NCBI RefSeq assembly: GCF_000471905.2
Contig: NW_006499973.1
Coordinates: 3,163,329 to 3,227,328, forward strand
DNA from: Amborella trichopoda
Lineage: Eukaryota > Streptophyta > Magnoliopsida > Amborellales > Amborellaceae
DNA length: 64,000 bases
Direction of reading: 5' to 3'
Shown here: piece by piece, positions 23,091 to 35,075 of the stretch
How the letters are laid out: each line of letters opens with the position of its first letter
Position numbering within the stretch: position 1 is the first letter of the stretch
Position numbers and translations under genes: made by a program
Notes under the pieces: model-generated
Seen by the model: the letters and a program-made list of their open reading frames with translations, nothing else
The model's database searches: none
Told to the model about the DNA's origin: nothing

Positions 23091-24005
23091 AATGTGTGGT
23101 ATGTTTCGTGTTAGAGGGCCAACGAGTGGAGGATTCCATGGGCCTTGAAAATTCAAAAAAGCAAATTTTGGTGTAGAAATAAAATCATGAAAAAATTAAG
23201 TGATTTTTCAAGATTTAATTGCCGTGAAATTTTAATATTATAGCTACTGAACAAACTAAACAATAGACTTTAGTAACATCCAATATTTTAAAAAGGACCC
23301 GGTTTCTATGTAGCCAAGCCTTTATGTATACAAATGTGGGCCTCTTAATAAACATACTTTTGAGATGTATTTTAGGATTTAGTTTTTAAGGAGAAGTAAT
23401 CTCCAGCATGGAGATCATGAATATAAAAAAAAAATTAAAAAGTAAAAAATCTAGAAATAATAATTTTAGTAAAAAAACATTTGGACTATTAATTTCTATT
23501 GTTTTTTTGATCGAAGACCTGCTTGCATCTATCTTTCAAGATGGATGGTTTAGACTTTTTGGACCGCATATGTAGAAATGCGGTCCAACCCGCAAAAACA
23601 ATATTCCTTTAAAAAATCCTGCTCGAAAATCCATCTCTTCAGATGGTCCCTCAGGTTATACAACAAAACAATCTCTGTCTCTCCAACTTCTTGAAGGCTA
23701 AAAAAAATTCTCTATCCTCTTAATGAAAGTTTCTCTCTCCAATCTTGTGATACTCTCTCTCATCCGTGGGCTTGTTGGGTGCATGGCAGTGAACACAGGG
23801 AAGACAGAATCAGCGCTGTACCACTATCCTCTCCACCATTCTCTCTCTCTTACCCATTCGAGCAGCAGAGAGAACCTATGTTCTCTCTCATCAATGGATA
23901 CACCTCTGAGCCTCAATGCCGGTCTCCAACATTGAGCAAGATGACAACTTCTCACCATTCCAGGGATTCCAGATATTTGAAAAGAGAGAAAAATGCAAAG
24001 CAATA
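23091..24005. other. Flank of the F-box/FBD cluster, no exon identified
   Basis: An F-box exon would be expected hereabouts, upstream of the LRR exon, but no F-box-like sequence was found on either strand. GGACCGCAT...ATGCGGTCC (23561-23586) is a perfect 9-bp stem. The small frames at 23723-24039 are CT-rich and unconvincing. Confidence 0.35.
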
Positions 24006-24240
24006 ATGACCAATGTCCACTCCAACTGTTAAAGCACACATTCTAGGGTTTCATTTGCACAAGAGAGTGAGAGTTGTATCCATTACGTTCTCGACCAATG
24101 GCTTCTCTCTCAAGACCTAGGAGTATTAGAAGAGCTCACTATCAATTTCTTTGATTGGGATGGAATCCTTTCAAAAAACGACCGCAGCATAATCTTTTCT
24201 TGGCTTGTTCCATCTCTGAAAGAAAAGACCTATGTGATAT
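24006..24240 (+). pseudogene. F-box/LRR/FBD-type gene, N-terminal LRR exon fragment
   Basis: One frame reads SFAQESESCIHYVLDQWLLS then LGVLEELTINFFDW and IFSWLVPSLKEK. It resembles the start of the leucine-rich region in plant F-box/FBD/LRR proteins, where a (D/R)-W-I/L stretch precedes GVxELT(I/L)-F. Such proteins act as substrate adaptors of SCF ubiquitin ligases. The frame stops making sense at a T-run (24250), and the next expected segment (LQSSLFSC...) reappears only at 26199, beyond an LTR. No F-box is upstream. It is therefore the stranded 5' part of copy A. Confidence is moderate because the fragment is short. Confidence 0.45.
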
Positions 24241-24463
24241 TTTGCTTGAGAATACAATTTTTTTTTTTTAATGATAATAATCACTTTTTTTTTATTTCGG
24301 CAAAAAGATTACTTACAAATGGTCTTATTACAATCAATAAATATTTCAAAATAAAACAGCATAACAATAAAATAAAACTCAACCACTTTATGCCATTTAT
24401 TCAACTTAATACTATGTTTGAGAATATAAAAATAAAAGAGAACAAGTAAGTAAAAGAGAAGAT
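24241..24463. other. AT-rich junction between LRR fragment and LTR
   Basis: T-run, then AT-rich sequence without known ends. It may be a second small insertion. Confidence 0.35.
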
Positions 24464-26198
24464 GTCGGAAATTACCTCAACCAGGCTTATTACACCCCAC
24501 ACCGAGTCATCACATCCAATGACGTGGGATCAGCGATCTAGTTTCAATCTCGAACCGAAAAAGCTAATTTCAGCCAAACTAGGTAACCACCCTTAAATCT
24601 TTATAAAACCCTAACCCAAAATTAACTAAAGCTTTATCTCTGATTTCTCAAATCCTTATTATCTTTAGGTCAAGAGAGAGAGTAGTAGACATAAGGTTGG
24701 GACGTGCCCCCTATGGAACTTTTAGAGAGAGAAAATCTGAGTAGAGAGAGAGAGGCGTGGCCCCTAAGGAAAAGAGAGAGAGAGAGTTTATAGGAGATAG
24801 AGAAAGGTGTGCAAAGAAGGGAGAGAGCACCCCTATATATAGTGAAATTTAGGTCTAGAGTTTCCCATAGTTTACTTCTTTTTTGAGATTGAATATGAAC
24901 CGTTAATCAAAGTGATTTGTGGCGTGAGAGATCGGAGTCATCCATTTCATAGATGAACCATCAACATTATGGAAGGTGTATGAACTATTATCCCCCTTTT
25001 CTTGAACCATTTTTCCAGCAATATATTTAAATAAATTAAATCCATTAAAGATATCATGCATTCCATAAAATTGCATTATCCATCTCATATANNNNNNNNN
25101 NNNNNNNNNNNAATATTTACTATCTTAAATAGATAAGATATGATCAATATTTACTATTTTACAAATTGACCATATGTCATAAGATACACTTTCCATATTT
25201 AAATAACTTGAACAATAAGCTATCAAAAGGAATCCAAAGGGGTGAGGTGTGCCACCCCTATATGGCACATGTGGCCCCACCCACACGCCACATGGTGGGC
25301 CCATGTGTACTATGGGCCCCGATAGAATTTTATAAACAGTTTTTAAAATTAAATAAAACAATTTAATATGTATTTGATTTTTTATAACTTTATAAATCAA
25401 TAACTGTATTTTTATAAGTCCAACAATCATAAATAAAATATTGAGAGATTCATAAAAATTCAAATAATAAAACTAAAATCATGTCAATAATAAAATGAAT
25501 ACAATTAAATTAATATGATGGGAAAATAATCTATATGGTTTTAAGAATTCAATATGTAATTATGGGGTACTCCACCTTCAACTATGGACTACAGACCACA
25601 CTTGCTTTATCAAACCGATCCAGTGTTTCTATGACTCATAGTCCAAGCAGAGGCTCATTAACGAGTCCCTAAAGTCTGTCCGATGAGTCAAGGGGTCGCA
25701 ATCCCAGTCTGTGGATTATAGGTCCTCCCCTAGAGAAGAGTCAAGGTCACCACGACCTGATGCGACCACAGCTATGGAGCATCGAGGTATCTCTCGAACA
25801 TGCATCTGCTTTACCCAAAAGGTGGATAATTGGTTTTCCCGAACTATCTATCAATATGCATGCCGTGTGATGGAACATGGATGAGGTTTTGGCTCCCATC
25901 TCTGTAAACCTACCATCAAACACAATTGTCACACAGTCCATCGACTCACTCATCCAGGCATAAGCTCGACCTCATCAAGGGCTAACCCAAAACCCTTCTC
26001 AGTTTATTCTTTATGCTCAAGTACGTTGTGTTTTCCACCCTACTGGTCTAGATCATCAAGCACAGTCCAGTATCAGCAAACATCATTTGCTTAACATGGT
26101 ACTCGACGGACCAAACTTCCATTGAGTTTGTGTTCCATTATAATAAATGTTTTTCATTACATACTCATATGACCTTTAAAGGCTACAAAAACCCAACA
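24464..26198 (-). mobile_element. Copia-like solo LTR inside the FBD-type gene
   Basis: It runs from TGTCGGAAATTACC to AAAAACCCAACA. On the minus strand it therefore starts TGTTGGG, like the LTRs of the Copia elements at 37.7-49.4 kb, and shares with them the block of GTGGCCCCAC / GGTGGGCCCAT phrases (about 25250-25320). A minus-strand TATATATAG box lies at about 24833-24841, followed by a CT-rich leader. The right end abuts the LRR exon exactly (next codons LQSSLFSC). No primer-binding site or internal region is present, and no target duplication was found. The left end is less certain. A 20-base assembly gap lies inside. Confidence 0.6.
25092..25111. other. Assembly gap (20 N)
   Basis: Twenty undetermined bases within the solo LTR. 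Confidence 1.
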
Positions 26199-27591
26199 TC
26201 GACTGCAATCGTCTTTGTTTTCGTGCAAATCATTGGTTTATTTGAAATTAGTATTTTGCCGTTTTGATCCCCCACCCGACTTCAAGGGCTTCAGCTCTCT
26301 CAAATTTCTCTCTCAAAAAGTTGTTATTCTCGGTGATGAAATTCTCTACAGTTTCCAATAGCAAGAAGTTGCAGTGCTTAAAATTAAAGTATTGCACGGG
26401 TCTCTCTCTTGTCAAGGTTCATGCCCCAAACCTTCTCTCTTTCCGCATCGATGCCTATTTTGATGACATTGATCTCATCAGGGATAGTTCCACTACCAAC
26501 TTAAAGAAGCTAAAAATCTATAATCTCGATCAGTTTCTTGAGGATCGTGTTCTTTAGATACATTATCTTGAGAGTCTCGTCAAATTGGAATCTCTTCATT
26601 TATCTGATTTTTCTATTAGGGTGAGTGTTGCCTCTGCATTTTTTTTGTTATTCTTTATTATTTCTGCAATTTATGAAATCTCTTTGATTACATGTTTCCA
26701 TCGTTGTTTCCCATGCGTTTTAGCTTTGCTTACAAGTTTTGTTGTTATGGCAGTATAATGTTTTGTGTTGTAGTTTGGTTTGAAGGAAATGTGTGAGTTG
26801 TGTTTACTATAGCGGTGGTTTCTTGTTAACTGCAGGATTTTTGTGGTGATTTTCTTGATAGTACCATTGATAGATTGTCTACAACTTTCAACTATCTGAA
26901 GGTAATAGATATAGAGCTTCTATCAATGAAAGGAGGGGAAATCCTGGGATTTGTTTGGTTGCTAAAGATGTTTCTTAATCAAGAGGTTCTTTGCATTTAA
27001 GTGTGCTCCGAAGAATATTCTCATATTATGTTGCATTTCTCTTTGTTGTTTCCTTTCCTTTCTGGTTATCAAAGTACCCCTACGAGATGAAGTATTTAAC
27101 ATTTTATCGATTTACAACTATTCTAACTCATGATCATGTATTTTAAAAATTTTTATTTTGAAATTGAATCAAAAGGCATTTGTAAAAATTTAAATAGTTC
27201 ATCCATTATGGGTATTTGAATAAATTTCCCCAGATATGGTGCTCTAGTTTCTCAATATAGGTGGTTTCATTCTATTTTTTGACTTTTTTTCACCTTATTT
27301 TCATTCGGAGGTTCGTGAGAGAACAGGATCTTGTGGCCAAGTGGGTGGAAATTATTGGAAGAAGTTCATTTTTTATTGTGGAATTTTGTTAGTTTGTCTA
27401 AAAAGAGTGAAAATAACATTTTATTTCAAGGGTGAAGAGAATATGGAAATTAGATGGTTTATTTTTTCCATGCCGAAGCATTGGATTGCTTGTGTATCCA
27501 CATTTTGAATCCAGATAAAAAATCGAAGATTGTGGAGATGTTGGATTCCTTTTCTAGAGCTTCTTCTGGTGCCAAGATCATATTCAACTAG
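26199..27591 (+). pseudogene. F-box/LRR/FBD-type pseudogene, copy A
   Basis: Exon 1 (26199-26620) encodes LQSSLFSCKSLVYLKLVF, then PPPDFKGFSSLKFLS and, after a frameshift, NSKKLQCLKLKYCTGLSLV, the leucine-rich repeats of this family. It ends at a GTGAGT donor. Exon 2 begins after TGCAG at 26836 (DFCGDFLDSTIDRLSTTF, IDIELLSMKGGEI). The last part (about 27310-27591) contains the FBD-like CLKRVKITFYFKGEE, ends NPDKKSKIVEMLDSFSRASS in another frame, and stops at TAG 27589-27591. Lesions: a small deletion before NSKK, a TAG after EDRVL shared with copy C, a stop after EVLCI, and frame changes in the FBD part. No F-box is attached. The family normally links substrates to SCF ubiquitin ligase; this copy cannot. 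Confidence 0.75.
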
Positions 27592-28165
27592 ACTTGTAAG
27601 TTCATAACATTTCTTTAGGTACTTGAGAGCAACTTGTTATCTTCATTTTTGGAAAAGTTTAGGATGACTTGGGAATTGGGTACATGAGTATTATTGCATT
27701 CAAAATTCTTGAAATTTCTTAAAACTACACTATAATACTTTGAAATTTGAAATATTCATTGTATTGACATGAAAATGAGTGTTAAATTTCATTAATTTGC
27801 CTTTTCACATTAATTGCTATGTGTGGCATTTGATGAAGAACTCAGGACCACTACTAGTCTCGTTACTTATTTTTTGCATTGGATGTTTTTCTATACAACA
27901 ATCTCAATCATGTAGGAATCACCTTTTTTTTGAGCATTATAACTGTCATCCCTCATTTTCTTTATGTCAATTCATTTATACCCAGGTATCTTGGGATTTC
28001 CAATAGACTGGGTTAGATCGTCAAACACAGTCCTGTATTAACAAACATCATTTACTTAGCATGGTCATCGTGCAACCACACTCTCAATGAGTTTATATTC
28101 CACAATAATAAATAATTTTCATTACACACTCACATAAGGCCTTTAAAGGCCACATAAACCCAACA

Positions 28166-29578
28166 TTAACGACAATCGTCTTCGTCTTCATGCCAATCAT
28201 TCGTTTCTTTGAAATTAGTATTTTGCCGTTTTGATGCCCCACCCGACTTCAATGGCTTCAGCTCTCTAAAATTTCTCTCTCTAAAAGTTGTTATTCTCAG
28301 CGATGAAATTCTTGACTCTACTGTTTCCAATAGCAAGAAGTTGCACTGCTTGAAATTAAAGTATTGCACGGGTCTCTCTCTTGTCGAGGTTCATGCCGCA
28401 AACATTCTCTCTTTTCGCATCAATGCCTACGCATCAATGCCTATTTTGATGATATTGATCTCATCAGGGATAGTTCCACTACTAACTTAAAGAAGCTAAA
28501 AATATATAATCTCGATCAGTTTCCTTAGGATCGTGTTCTTAGATACATTATCTTGAGAGTCTCGTCAAATTGGAATCTCTTCACTTATCTGGTTTCTCTA
28601 TTAGGGTGAGTGTTGCCTCTGCATATTTTTTGTTCTTCTTAATTATTTCTGCAATTTAACAAATCTCTTTGATTACATGTTTCCATCGTTCTTTCCCACG
28701 GGTTTTAGCTTTGCTTACAAGTTTTGTTGTTATGGCAGTATTATGTTCTGTGTGGCACTTTGGTTTGAAGGATATGTGTGAGTTGTGTGTTTACTATAGT
28801 GGTAGTTTCTTATATAACTGCAGGATTTTTGCGGTGATTTTCTTGATAGTACCATTGATACATTGTCTACAACTTTCAACTATTATAAAGGTGTTAGATA
28901 TAGAGCTTTTGTCAATGAAAGGAGGGGAGATCATGGGATTTGTTTGGTTGCTAAAGAAGTTTCTTAGTCTAGAGGTTCTTCGCATTCAGATGTGCTCCGA
29001 AGAATATTCTCATATTATGTTGATTTCTCTTTGTTATTTCCTTTCCTTTTTGGTTATCAAAGTACCCCTACAAGATGAAATATTTAACATTTTATTGATT
29101 TGCAACTATTCCAACTCATGATCATGTATTTTTTAAATTTTTATTTTGAAATTGAATCAAAATACATTTGTAAAAATTGAAATAATTCATTCATTATGGG
29201 TATTTGAATAAATTTCCTCAGAAATGGTGTTCAAGTTTCTCAATATAGGTGGTTTCATTCTGTTTTTTGACATTTTTTGCCTTCTTTTTATTCGGAGGTT
29301 CGTGAGAGCAAAAGATCTTGTGGCCAAGTGGGTGGAAATTATTGGAAGAAGTTCATTTTTTATTGTGGAATTTTGTTAGTTTGTCTAAAAAGAGTGAAAA
29401 TAACATTTAATTTCAAGGGTGAAGAGGACATGGAAATTATAAGGTTCATTTTTTGCATGCCGAACCATTGGATTCCTTGTGTATCCACAGTTTGAATCCA
29501 GATAAAAAATCGAAGATTGTGGAGATGTTGGATTCCTTTTCTAGAGCTTCTTCTGGTGCCAAGATCATATTCAACTAG
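28166..29578 (+). pseudogene. F-box/LRR/FBD-type pseudogene, copy B
   Basis: Same three-part structure as copy A: the LRR exon (about 28166-28604, frame SLVSLKLVFCRFDAPPDFNG then NSKKLHCLKLKYCTGLSLVE), a GTGAGT donor at about 28603, an exon 2 (after TGCAG, about 28824) with VLDIELLSMKGGEIMGFVW and KKFLSLEVLRIQMCSEEYS, and an FBD part (about 29285-29578) with YWKKFIFYCGILLVCLKRVK and FKGEEDMEIIRFIF. Its own lesions include a short duplication in the YASMPILM region, a TAG within DQFP, and a one-base loss at the position where A and C have TAG. The exon 2 sequence is the best preserved of the three. Confidence 0.75.
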
Positions 29579-30124
29579 ACTTGTAAGTTCATAACATTTC
29601 GTTCGGTAGTTGGGAGCAACTTGTTATCTTCATATTTGGAAACGTTTAGGATGACTATGGAATTGGGTACATGAGTATTATTGCATTCAAAATTCTTGAA
29701 ATTTCTTAAATATTCATTGTATTAGCATGAAAATGAGTGTTAAATTTCATGTCTTTTGCCTTTTCACATTAATTGCTATCTTTTGTATTTGACTAAGAAC
29801 TCAGGACCACTACTAGTCCATTTACTAGAAACCCATTATCTGAAATTACTTCTTTTTCGCATTTGTTGTATTTCTATACAACAATCTCAATCATGCAAGA
29901 ATCACATTTCTTCTGAGCATTATAACTGTCATCCCCCATTTTCCTTATGTCAATTCATTTATGGCCGACTGGCCTAGATCATCAAGCACAGTCCGGTATC
30001 AACAAACATCATTTGCTTAGCATGGTCTTTGAGGGACCACACTCCCACTGAGTTTATGTTCTACTATAATAAATATTTTTCATTACACACTCATAAAGCC
30101 TTTAAAGGCCACATAAACCCAACA

Positions 30125-31563
30125 TCGACTGCAATCGTCTTTGTTTTCGTGTGAATCATTGGTTTCTTTGAAATTAGTATTTTGCCGTTTCGATCCCCCA
30201 CCCGGCTTCAAGGGCTTCAGCTCTCTCAAATTTCTCTCTCTAAAAGTTGTAATTCTCAGTGATAAAATTCTTGACTCTACTGTTTCCAATAGCAAGAAGT
30301 TGCACTGCTTGAAATTAAAGTATTGCACGGGTCTCTCTCTTGTCAAGGTTCATGCCGCAAACTTTCTCTCTTTCCGCATCGATGCCCATTTTGATGATAT
30401 TGATCTCATCAGGGATAGTTTCACTACCAACTTAAAGAAGCTAAAAATCTATAATCTCGATCAGTTTCCTGAGGATCGTGTTCTTTAGATACATTATTTT
30501 GAGAGTCTCGTCAAATTGGAATCTCTTCACTTATCTGGTTTCTCTATTAGGGTGAGTGTTGCCTCTGCATTTTTTTGTTCTTCTTTATTATTTCTGCAAT
30601 TTATGAAATCTCTTTGATTACATGTTTCCATCGTTGTTTCCCATGGGTTTTGAGCTTTGCTTACAAGTTTTGTTGTTATGGGTGTATTATGTTTTGTCTT
30701 GTATTTTGGTTTGAAGGAAATGTGGTAGTTGTGTTTACTATAGTGGTAGTTTCTTGTTAACTGAAGGTTTTTGTGGTGATTTTCTTGATAGTACCGTTGA
30801 TAGATTGTCTACAACCTTCAATTATCTAAAGGTGTTAGATATAGAGCTTCTGTCAATGAAAGGAGGGGAGATCATGGGATTTGTTTGGTTGCTAAATAAG
30901 TTTATTAATTTAGAGGTTCTTTGCATTCAGGTGTGCTCCGAAGAATATTCTCATATTATGTTGCATTTCTCTTTGTTATTTCCTTTCCTTTTTGGTTATC
31001 AAAGTAACCCTACAAGATGAAGTATTTAACATTTTATAATCATGTATTTTTTAAATTTTTATTTTGAAATTGAATCAAAAATACATTTGTAAAAATTTAA
31101 ATAGTTCATCCTCATGATCATGTATTTTTTAAATTTTTATTTTGAAATTGAATCAAAAATACATTTGTAAAAATTTAAATAGTTCATCCATTATGGGTAT
31201 TTGAATAAATTTTCCCAGATATGGTGTTCAAGTTTCTTAATATAGGTGGTTTCCTTCTGTTTTTTGACTTGTTTCTCCTTCTTTTCATTCGGAGGTTCGT
31301 GAGAGAAAAGGATCTTGTGGCCAAGTGGGTGAAAATTATTCGAAGAAGTTCATTTTTTATTGTGGAATTTTGTTAAAAGAGTGAAAATAACATTTCATTT
31401 CAACGGTGAAGAGGATATAGAAATTAAAAGGTTCATTTTTTGCATGCCGAAGCGTTGGATTCCTTGTGTATCCACATTTTGAATCCATATAAAAAATCGA
31501 AGACTGGAGATGTTGGATTTCTTTTCTAGAGCTTCTTCTGGTGCCAAGATCATATTCAACTAA
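30125..31563 (+). pseudogene. F-box/LRR/FBD-type pseudogene, copy C
   Basis: Exon 1 is open from the LTR junction to EDRVL (30141-30488: SLKLVFCRFDPPPGFKGFSS, NSKKLHCLKLKYCTGLSLVK, FDDIDLIRDSFTTNLKKLKI). It is then closed by the TAG also seen in copy A, after which the frame continues with HYFESLVKLESLHLSGFSI up to the donor (about 30550). Exon 2 (about 30766) lacks the TGCAG acceptor context (CTGAAG instead) but encodes VLDIELLSMKGGEIMGFVW and FINLEVLCIQVCSEEYS. The FBD part (about 31290-31563) has a small deletion relative to B and ends in TAA (31561-31563). It is the least damaged exon 1 of the three. Confidence 0.75.
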
Positions 31564-31976
31564 ACTTGTAAGTTCATAACATTTCTTTCGGTACTTGGGA
31601 GCAACATGTTATCTTCATATTTGGAAAGTTTAGGATGACTATGGAATTGGGTACATGAGTATTATTGCATTCAAAATTCATGAAATTTCTTAAACCTACA
31701 CTATAATACTTTGAAATTTGAAATATTCATTGTACTAACATGAAAATGAGTGTTAAATTTCATTATTTTCCCTTTTTACATTAATTGCTATGTGTGGTAT
31801 TTGACTAAGAACTCAGGACCACTACTAGTCTATTTACTAGAAACCCATTATCTGAAGTTACTTATTTTTTGCATTTGATGTATTTATATACAACAATCTC
31901 AATCATGCAGGAACCACCTTTCTTTTGAGCATTATAGCTGTCATCCCTCATTTTCCTTATGTCAATTCATTTCATA

Positions 31977-33161
31977 TTCATCAATCTCTCTGAGGTTGGA
32001 AACTATACCCTCTATTACTGCTTGCTCTGTTATTGGCCCTCTCAGTTGAACTTGGGAATCAAAGGATTAGTCCTTTGACCTTCGAGGCTATTGTGGGCAT
32101 TGATTATTTTTGTATTAGTTTGAAATTTTGTGCTATGTTGTGGCAATTTTCTTAGTTATAGAATGGGCATCTTATGAATGTGAAGCTTGATTATGACTAC
32201 TACATGGCCTCTGTTTAGAGCGTCTCTTGTTGTTTGAGACCATTGCCCTTTTATCTGATACTGTTATTTGTAGTACATGGCCCCATTTCTTGTATCTTTT
32301 GTGAAATTTGATGCTTACTGCACGTTAATTTTGTCAAGAAAATTGGTCAGAAAAATTCGAAATTGGCAAAAAAGGAATGAACTTGAGAGCCGAGTTCTCA
32401 TTTGTTGTATTGCTCAGTATATGTCGAGATGTTGACCAGTTTCTGATTTTCTTTTATAGGTGCTGCATCGTGGGGAGACTTGAACTTTCAGTGGATGAAA
32501 AGCTTGCGATTCCATCTGCAACCAATGTAGGTATCAATTCTGATTATTGGATTTTAAGTATAACTCACGAGTCAGAGAAAGATTTTGGATTGCTAGACAT
32601 GAGGGTGAATTTGAATTACTTATTGTGGGCTGATAAGCTATCACCGTAAAATCTCATGGGGTGAAATCGATGGACTCTTTAGCCATCATGGTTTTTGCTG
32701 GTAGTCATCGTATGGATGATGACATGTAGCGGCTTCAAGTGCTGAGTAGAAGAAATGAGCTCAATATGGCTTCTTCTGCAAATTAAGTAACCAGAACGAG
32801 GGTTATTACTGGATTTCTATGCAATACTTCACCTTTAAATCAGTGAGAGTGGGTCTACAAAGAGATAGAGAGTAGTTCCTTGGATGTTGCAGATGTTGGA
32901 AATTGGTGGGTAAACAGGGCAGGATGCGAAAGTAATAAGAACTTTTGATGTCCCTCGGATATAAAAACTTCATTATCACAAGACAGTTTCCTATTAATAA
33001 TAACAGTCGGTGTGCATCTGAAGTTTTTTTTAGGCAAATTTGTCCTCGGGATTCAATGAAATAGAAGATTGAAAAACTTCATTATTACAGTTTCCTATTA
33101 CTAGCAAGAATAAGTGTGCGTCTAATTTTTTTAAGAAAATTTATCCTCGGGATTCAATAAA
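31977..33161. other. Downstream flank of the FBD cluster
   Basis: Unique sequence resumes here. An open frame at 32377-32649 has no recognised domain. Two direct copies of about 105 bp, each ending TCCTCGGGATTCAAT(A/G)AA, lie at about 32950-33055 and 33060-33161, next to a MITE. Confidence 0.5.
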
Positions 33162-33535
33162 GGAAAAAGTTGAGATAGAGCCGAGGCTCTAAACAATCAA
33201 ATTAGAGCCCATCTCAAAAATTTCACTATAAGAGGTTGTTTTGATGCCCAAATATCCTCAAATTGATCATCTTGACCTCATGATGCATGGACATCAGAAA
33301 AAATTATTTTCAAAATAGTGCATCTTATAACGTATTTTTGGACCGTCAATTTTCAAGATTTTCAAAGTTTCATAGATATGATCGATCTATACTATTTTTT
33401 AAGCTTTAAATTTTATAATTAAAGATAAAAAATATTTTGATGCTATCACAAAGATTTTAGTATTCAAACCACAATTCTCAATATTATTTGAAGATAGGCC
33501 TTACTTTCATTGTTTTGAGCCTAGGCTCTATACAA
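33162..33535 (-). mobile_element. MITE family A, copy 2
   Basis: It is similar end to end, in reverse orientation, to 3895-4286: GATAGAGCCGAGGCTCTAAA at the left, TTTTTGGACCGTCAATTTTC in the middle, and GAGCCTAGGCTCTATACAAA at the right. The left flank GGGATTCAATAAA and right flank ATAGAAGATCGAG compare with GGGATTCAATGAAATAGAAG at about 33048, a paralogous unoccupied site in the adjacent 105-bp repeat. That supports the stated ends. Confidence 0.8.
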
Positions 33536-33967
33536 ATAGAAGATCGAGAAACTGTCTTGACTGCACAATTACCGCAATATTCTAGAGTTGCCTCTTTCTT
33601 AAAGAGAGAAATTCGCAATAGGTTTGAAAAATGGTAGAAAACTTGTCAACAAAAGGAGGGATTCAAACCCCTATTTACAGAGAGAAGAAATGTCATTTCA
33701 ACTTCACACAGCTCGCATAGAATATTTGCCTACTTTGCATAGGCTTTCTTTCCTCATTTCTTCAAATACTAAAATAAGATTTCTTATATTTAAGCATGGT
33801 TTTTTAGTTTTTTCTTCAGTGGATAAAACACCTATAACTTGTCTCTACAAATTAGTCAGAATACACTTGTCAATAATATTATAATAATTAAAAAATATAT
33901 TATATTACAACACAAGAGAGTGAAGGACACTCTAATACGAAGATAGACCACTCAAAGCCATTAATAT
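33536..33967. other. Intergenic, no gene recognised
   Basis: A frame at 33624-33884 (MKNGRKLVNKRRDSNPYLQR) shows no domain. Confidence 0.35.
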
Positions 33968-34274
33968 TTAAGGAATAGGATTGCATACTATAAGATCATT
34001 TATTTTTATATAAAGAGGTCACAATCACTTTTAGCCATTGAATAGAAAGTCTATTTGGTATAAGAATGTCACAATCACTTTTTGTCATTGGATATTAAAT
34101 TCAATAGACGAAAGTGTCACAATATTTGAACAATTTTATTTTTCGTCTTTGTGCCTTAACAATAGCACTTCTTCAAATACCTGATTTTAAATCTGCCTAA
34201 TTTCAAATCTAACAATCAATGATAATTACGACCTTATATTAAAATAAATTATCTTATTGTATGCATTTCCTTAA
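33968..34274. mobile_element. MITE-like TIR element D
   Basis: TTAAGGAATAGGATTGCATAC followed by TATAAGAT at the left mirrors ATCTTATTGTATGCATTTCC followed by TTAA at the right, giving imperfect inverted ends of about 40 bp around a 307-bp AT-rich interior without coding capacity. Near the left end GTCACAATCACTTTT occurs twice. The superfamily is unknown. Confidence 0.55.
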
Positions 34275-34599
34275 GAAAGGAATATGGCATTTATAATATC
34301 AGTTTATTTTGTGAATTTGGACCATGTGTACCGCACAAAATTTTTTCGTTTTAGTCATTCTAGTGAAACTTCTTTAACATTCACAATTGGTCTTAGGGAG
34401 GAACAACTCTACACGTTCAAGCCATGAGAGTCAGACTAAAGGTTACCTCAGAAGCATTGTTCGTCTCCGAGCTATGGTCATATTATTATCATGCACTTGT
34501 TGTGTATGATATAATGATATACAAGTGCAACACCTATAGTTCTTCTCCAAACCGATGGTGGAGATGAGAAGTAAATCTCTATATTACGGGCAAGCTTTT
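34275..34599. other. Intergenic, nothing recognised
   Basis: No open frame or element ends seen. Confidence 0.35.
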
Positions 34600-35075
34600 T
34601 ATGCTTCTCCTACTATATAAAACTTATATATATCCCCCACCCAATAGACGCCTGAGATGGCCTCAATCACAATGTCACATCTCTATAGTTTTTTATTTTT
34701 AATTTTTTTCTACAAATTATTTTGACACCAAATTTTGGGCATCCAATCATCTCTTAAACTCACACTTGTAAAAAATATAAACAAAATATTCTCAATAAAA
34801 CAAAATAACTAAAATACCCTTGAAAAGTTTCAAGAGGTATTTTAGTCATTATATTTATTGTAAAATTCTTTTTAATATTTTTTAAGTGCGCCCCAGTGAG
34901 AAGATGACCTGTACCAAATTTGATTATCATACAATTTATAGAAAAATTAAAAATAAAAGACTATGAGGCATCAGATTTGATCAAATGGCCAGTGTCTCAC
35001 TTGATCTAAATTGGATGGCTGGATGGGAGGCAATTCTATGTTGTAGGGGGAGTATAGAAACCTTTCTCTCATGTT
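34600..35075 (+). mobile_element. MITE-like family B, copy 2
   Basis: It is related to 16195-16660 through AATTTTGGGCATCCAATCATC, a CAAGAGGTATTTTAGTCATT block, GTGCGCCCCAG and AAAAGACTATGAGGCATC. Within this copy the left part (ATAGTTTTTTATTTTTAATT...) and the right part (...AATTAAAAATAAAAGACTAT) are inverted repeats of each other. This supports a TIR-element origin. Confidence 0.55.

Larger units (their letters stand above)
26041..31976 (+). repeat. Tandem triplication: LTR end plus FBD-type gene
   Basis: Three units begin at about 26041, 28008 and 29966, each with a variant of CTAGATCATCAAGCACAGTCC. The LTR tip (CCCAACA) ends at 26198, 28165 and 30124, giving periods of 1,967 and 1,959 bp. 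Each unit ends with CTTATGTCAATTCATTT. After the third (about 31976) unique sequence follows. The leftmost unit continues leftward into the complete LTR, so the duplication breakpoints are visible. Confidence 0.85.

Noticed and set aside
23723-24039. Missing F-box exon
   Set aside because: Frames on both strands were read for an LPxxxLxxILSxLP-like stretch and none was found. The region is CT-rich.
25092-26198. FBD gene promoter upstream of copy A
   Set aside because: The sequence is a Copia-like LTR in the opposite orientation. Its TATA box faces away from the gene.
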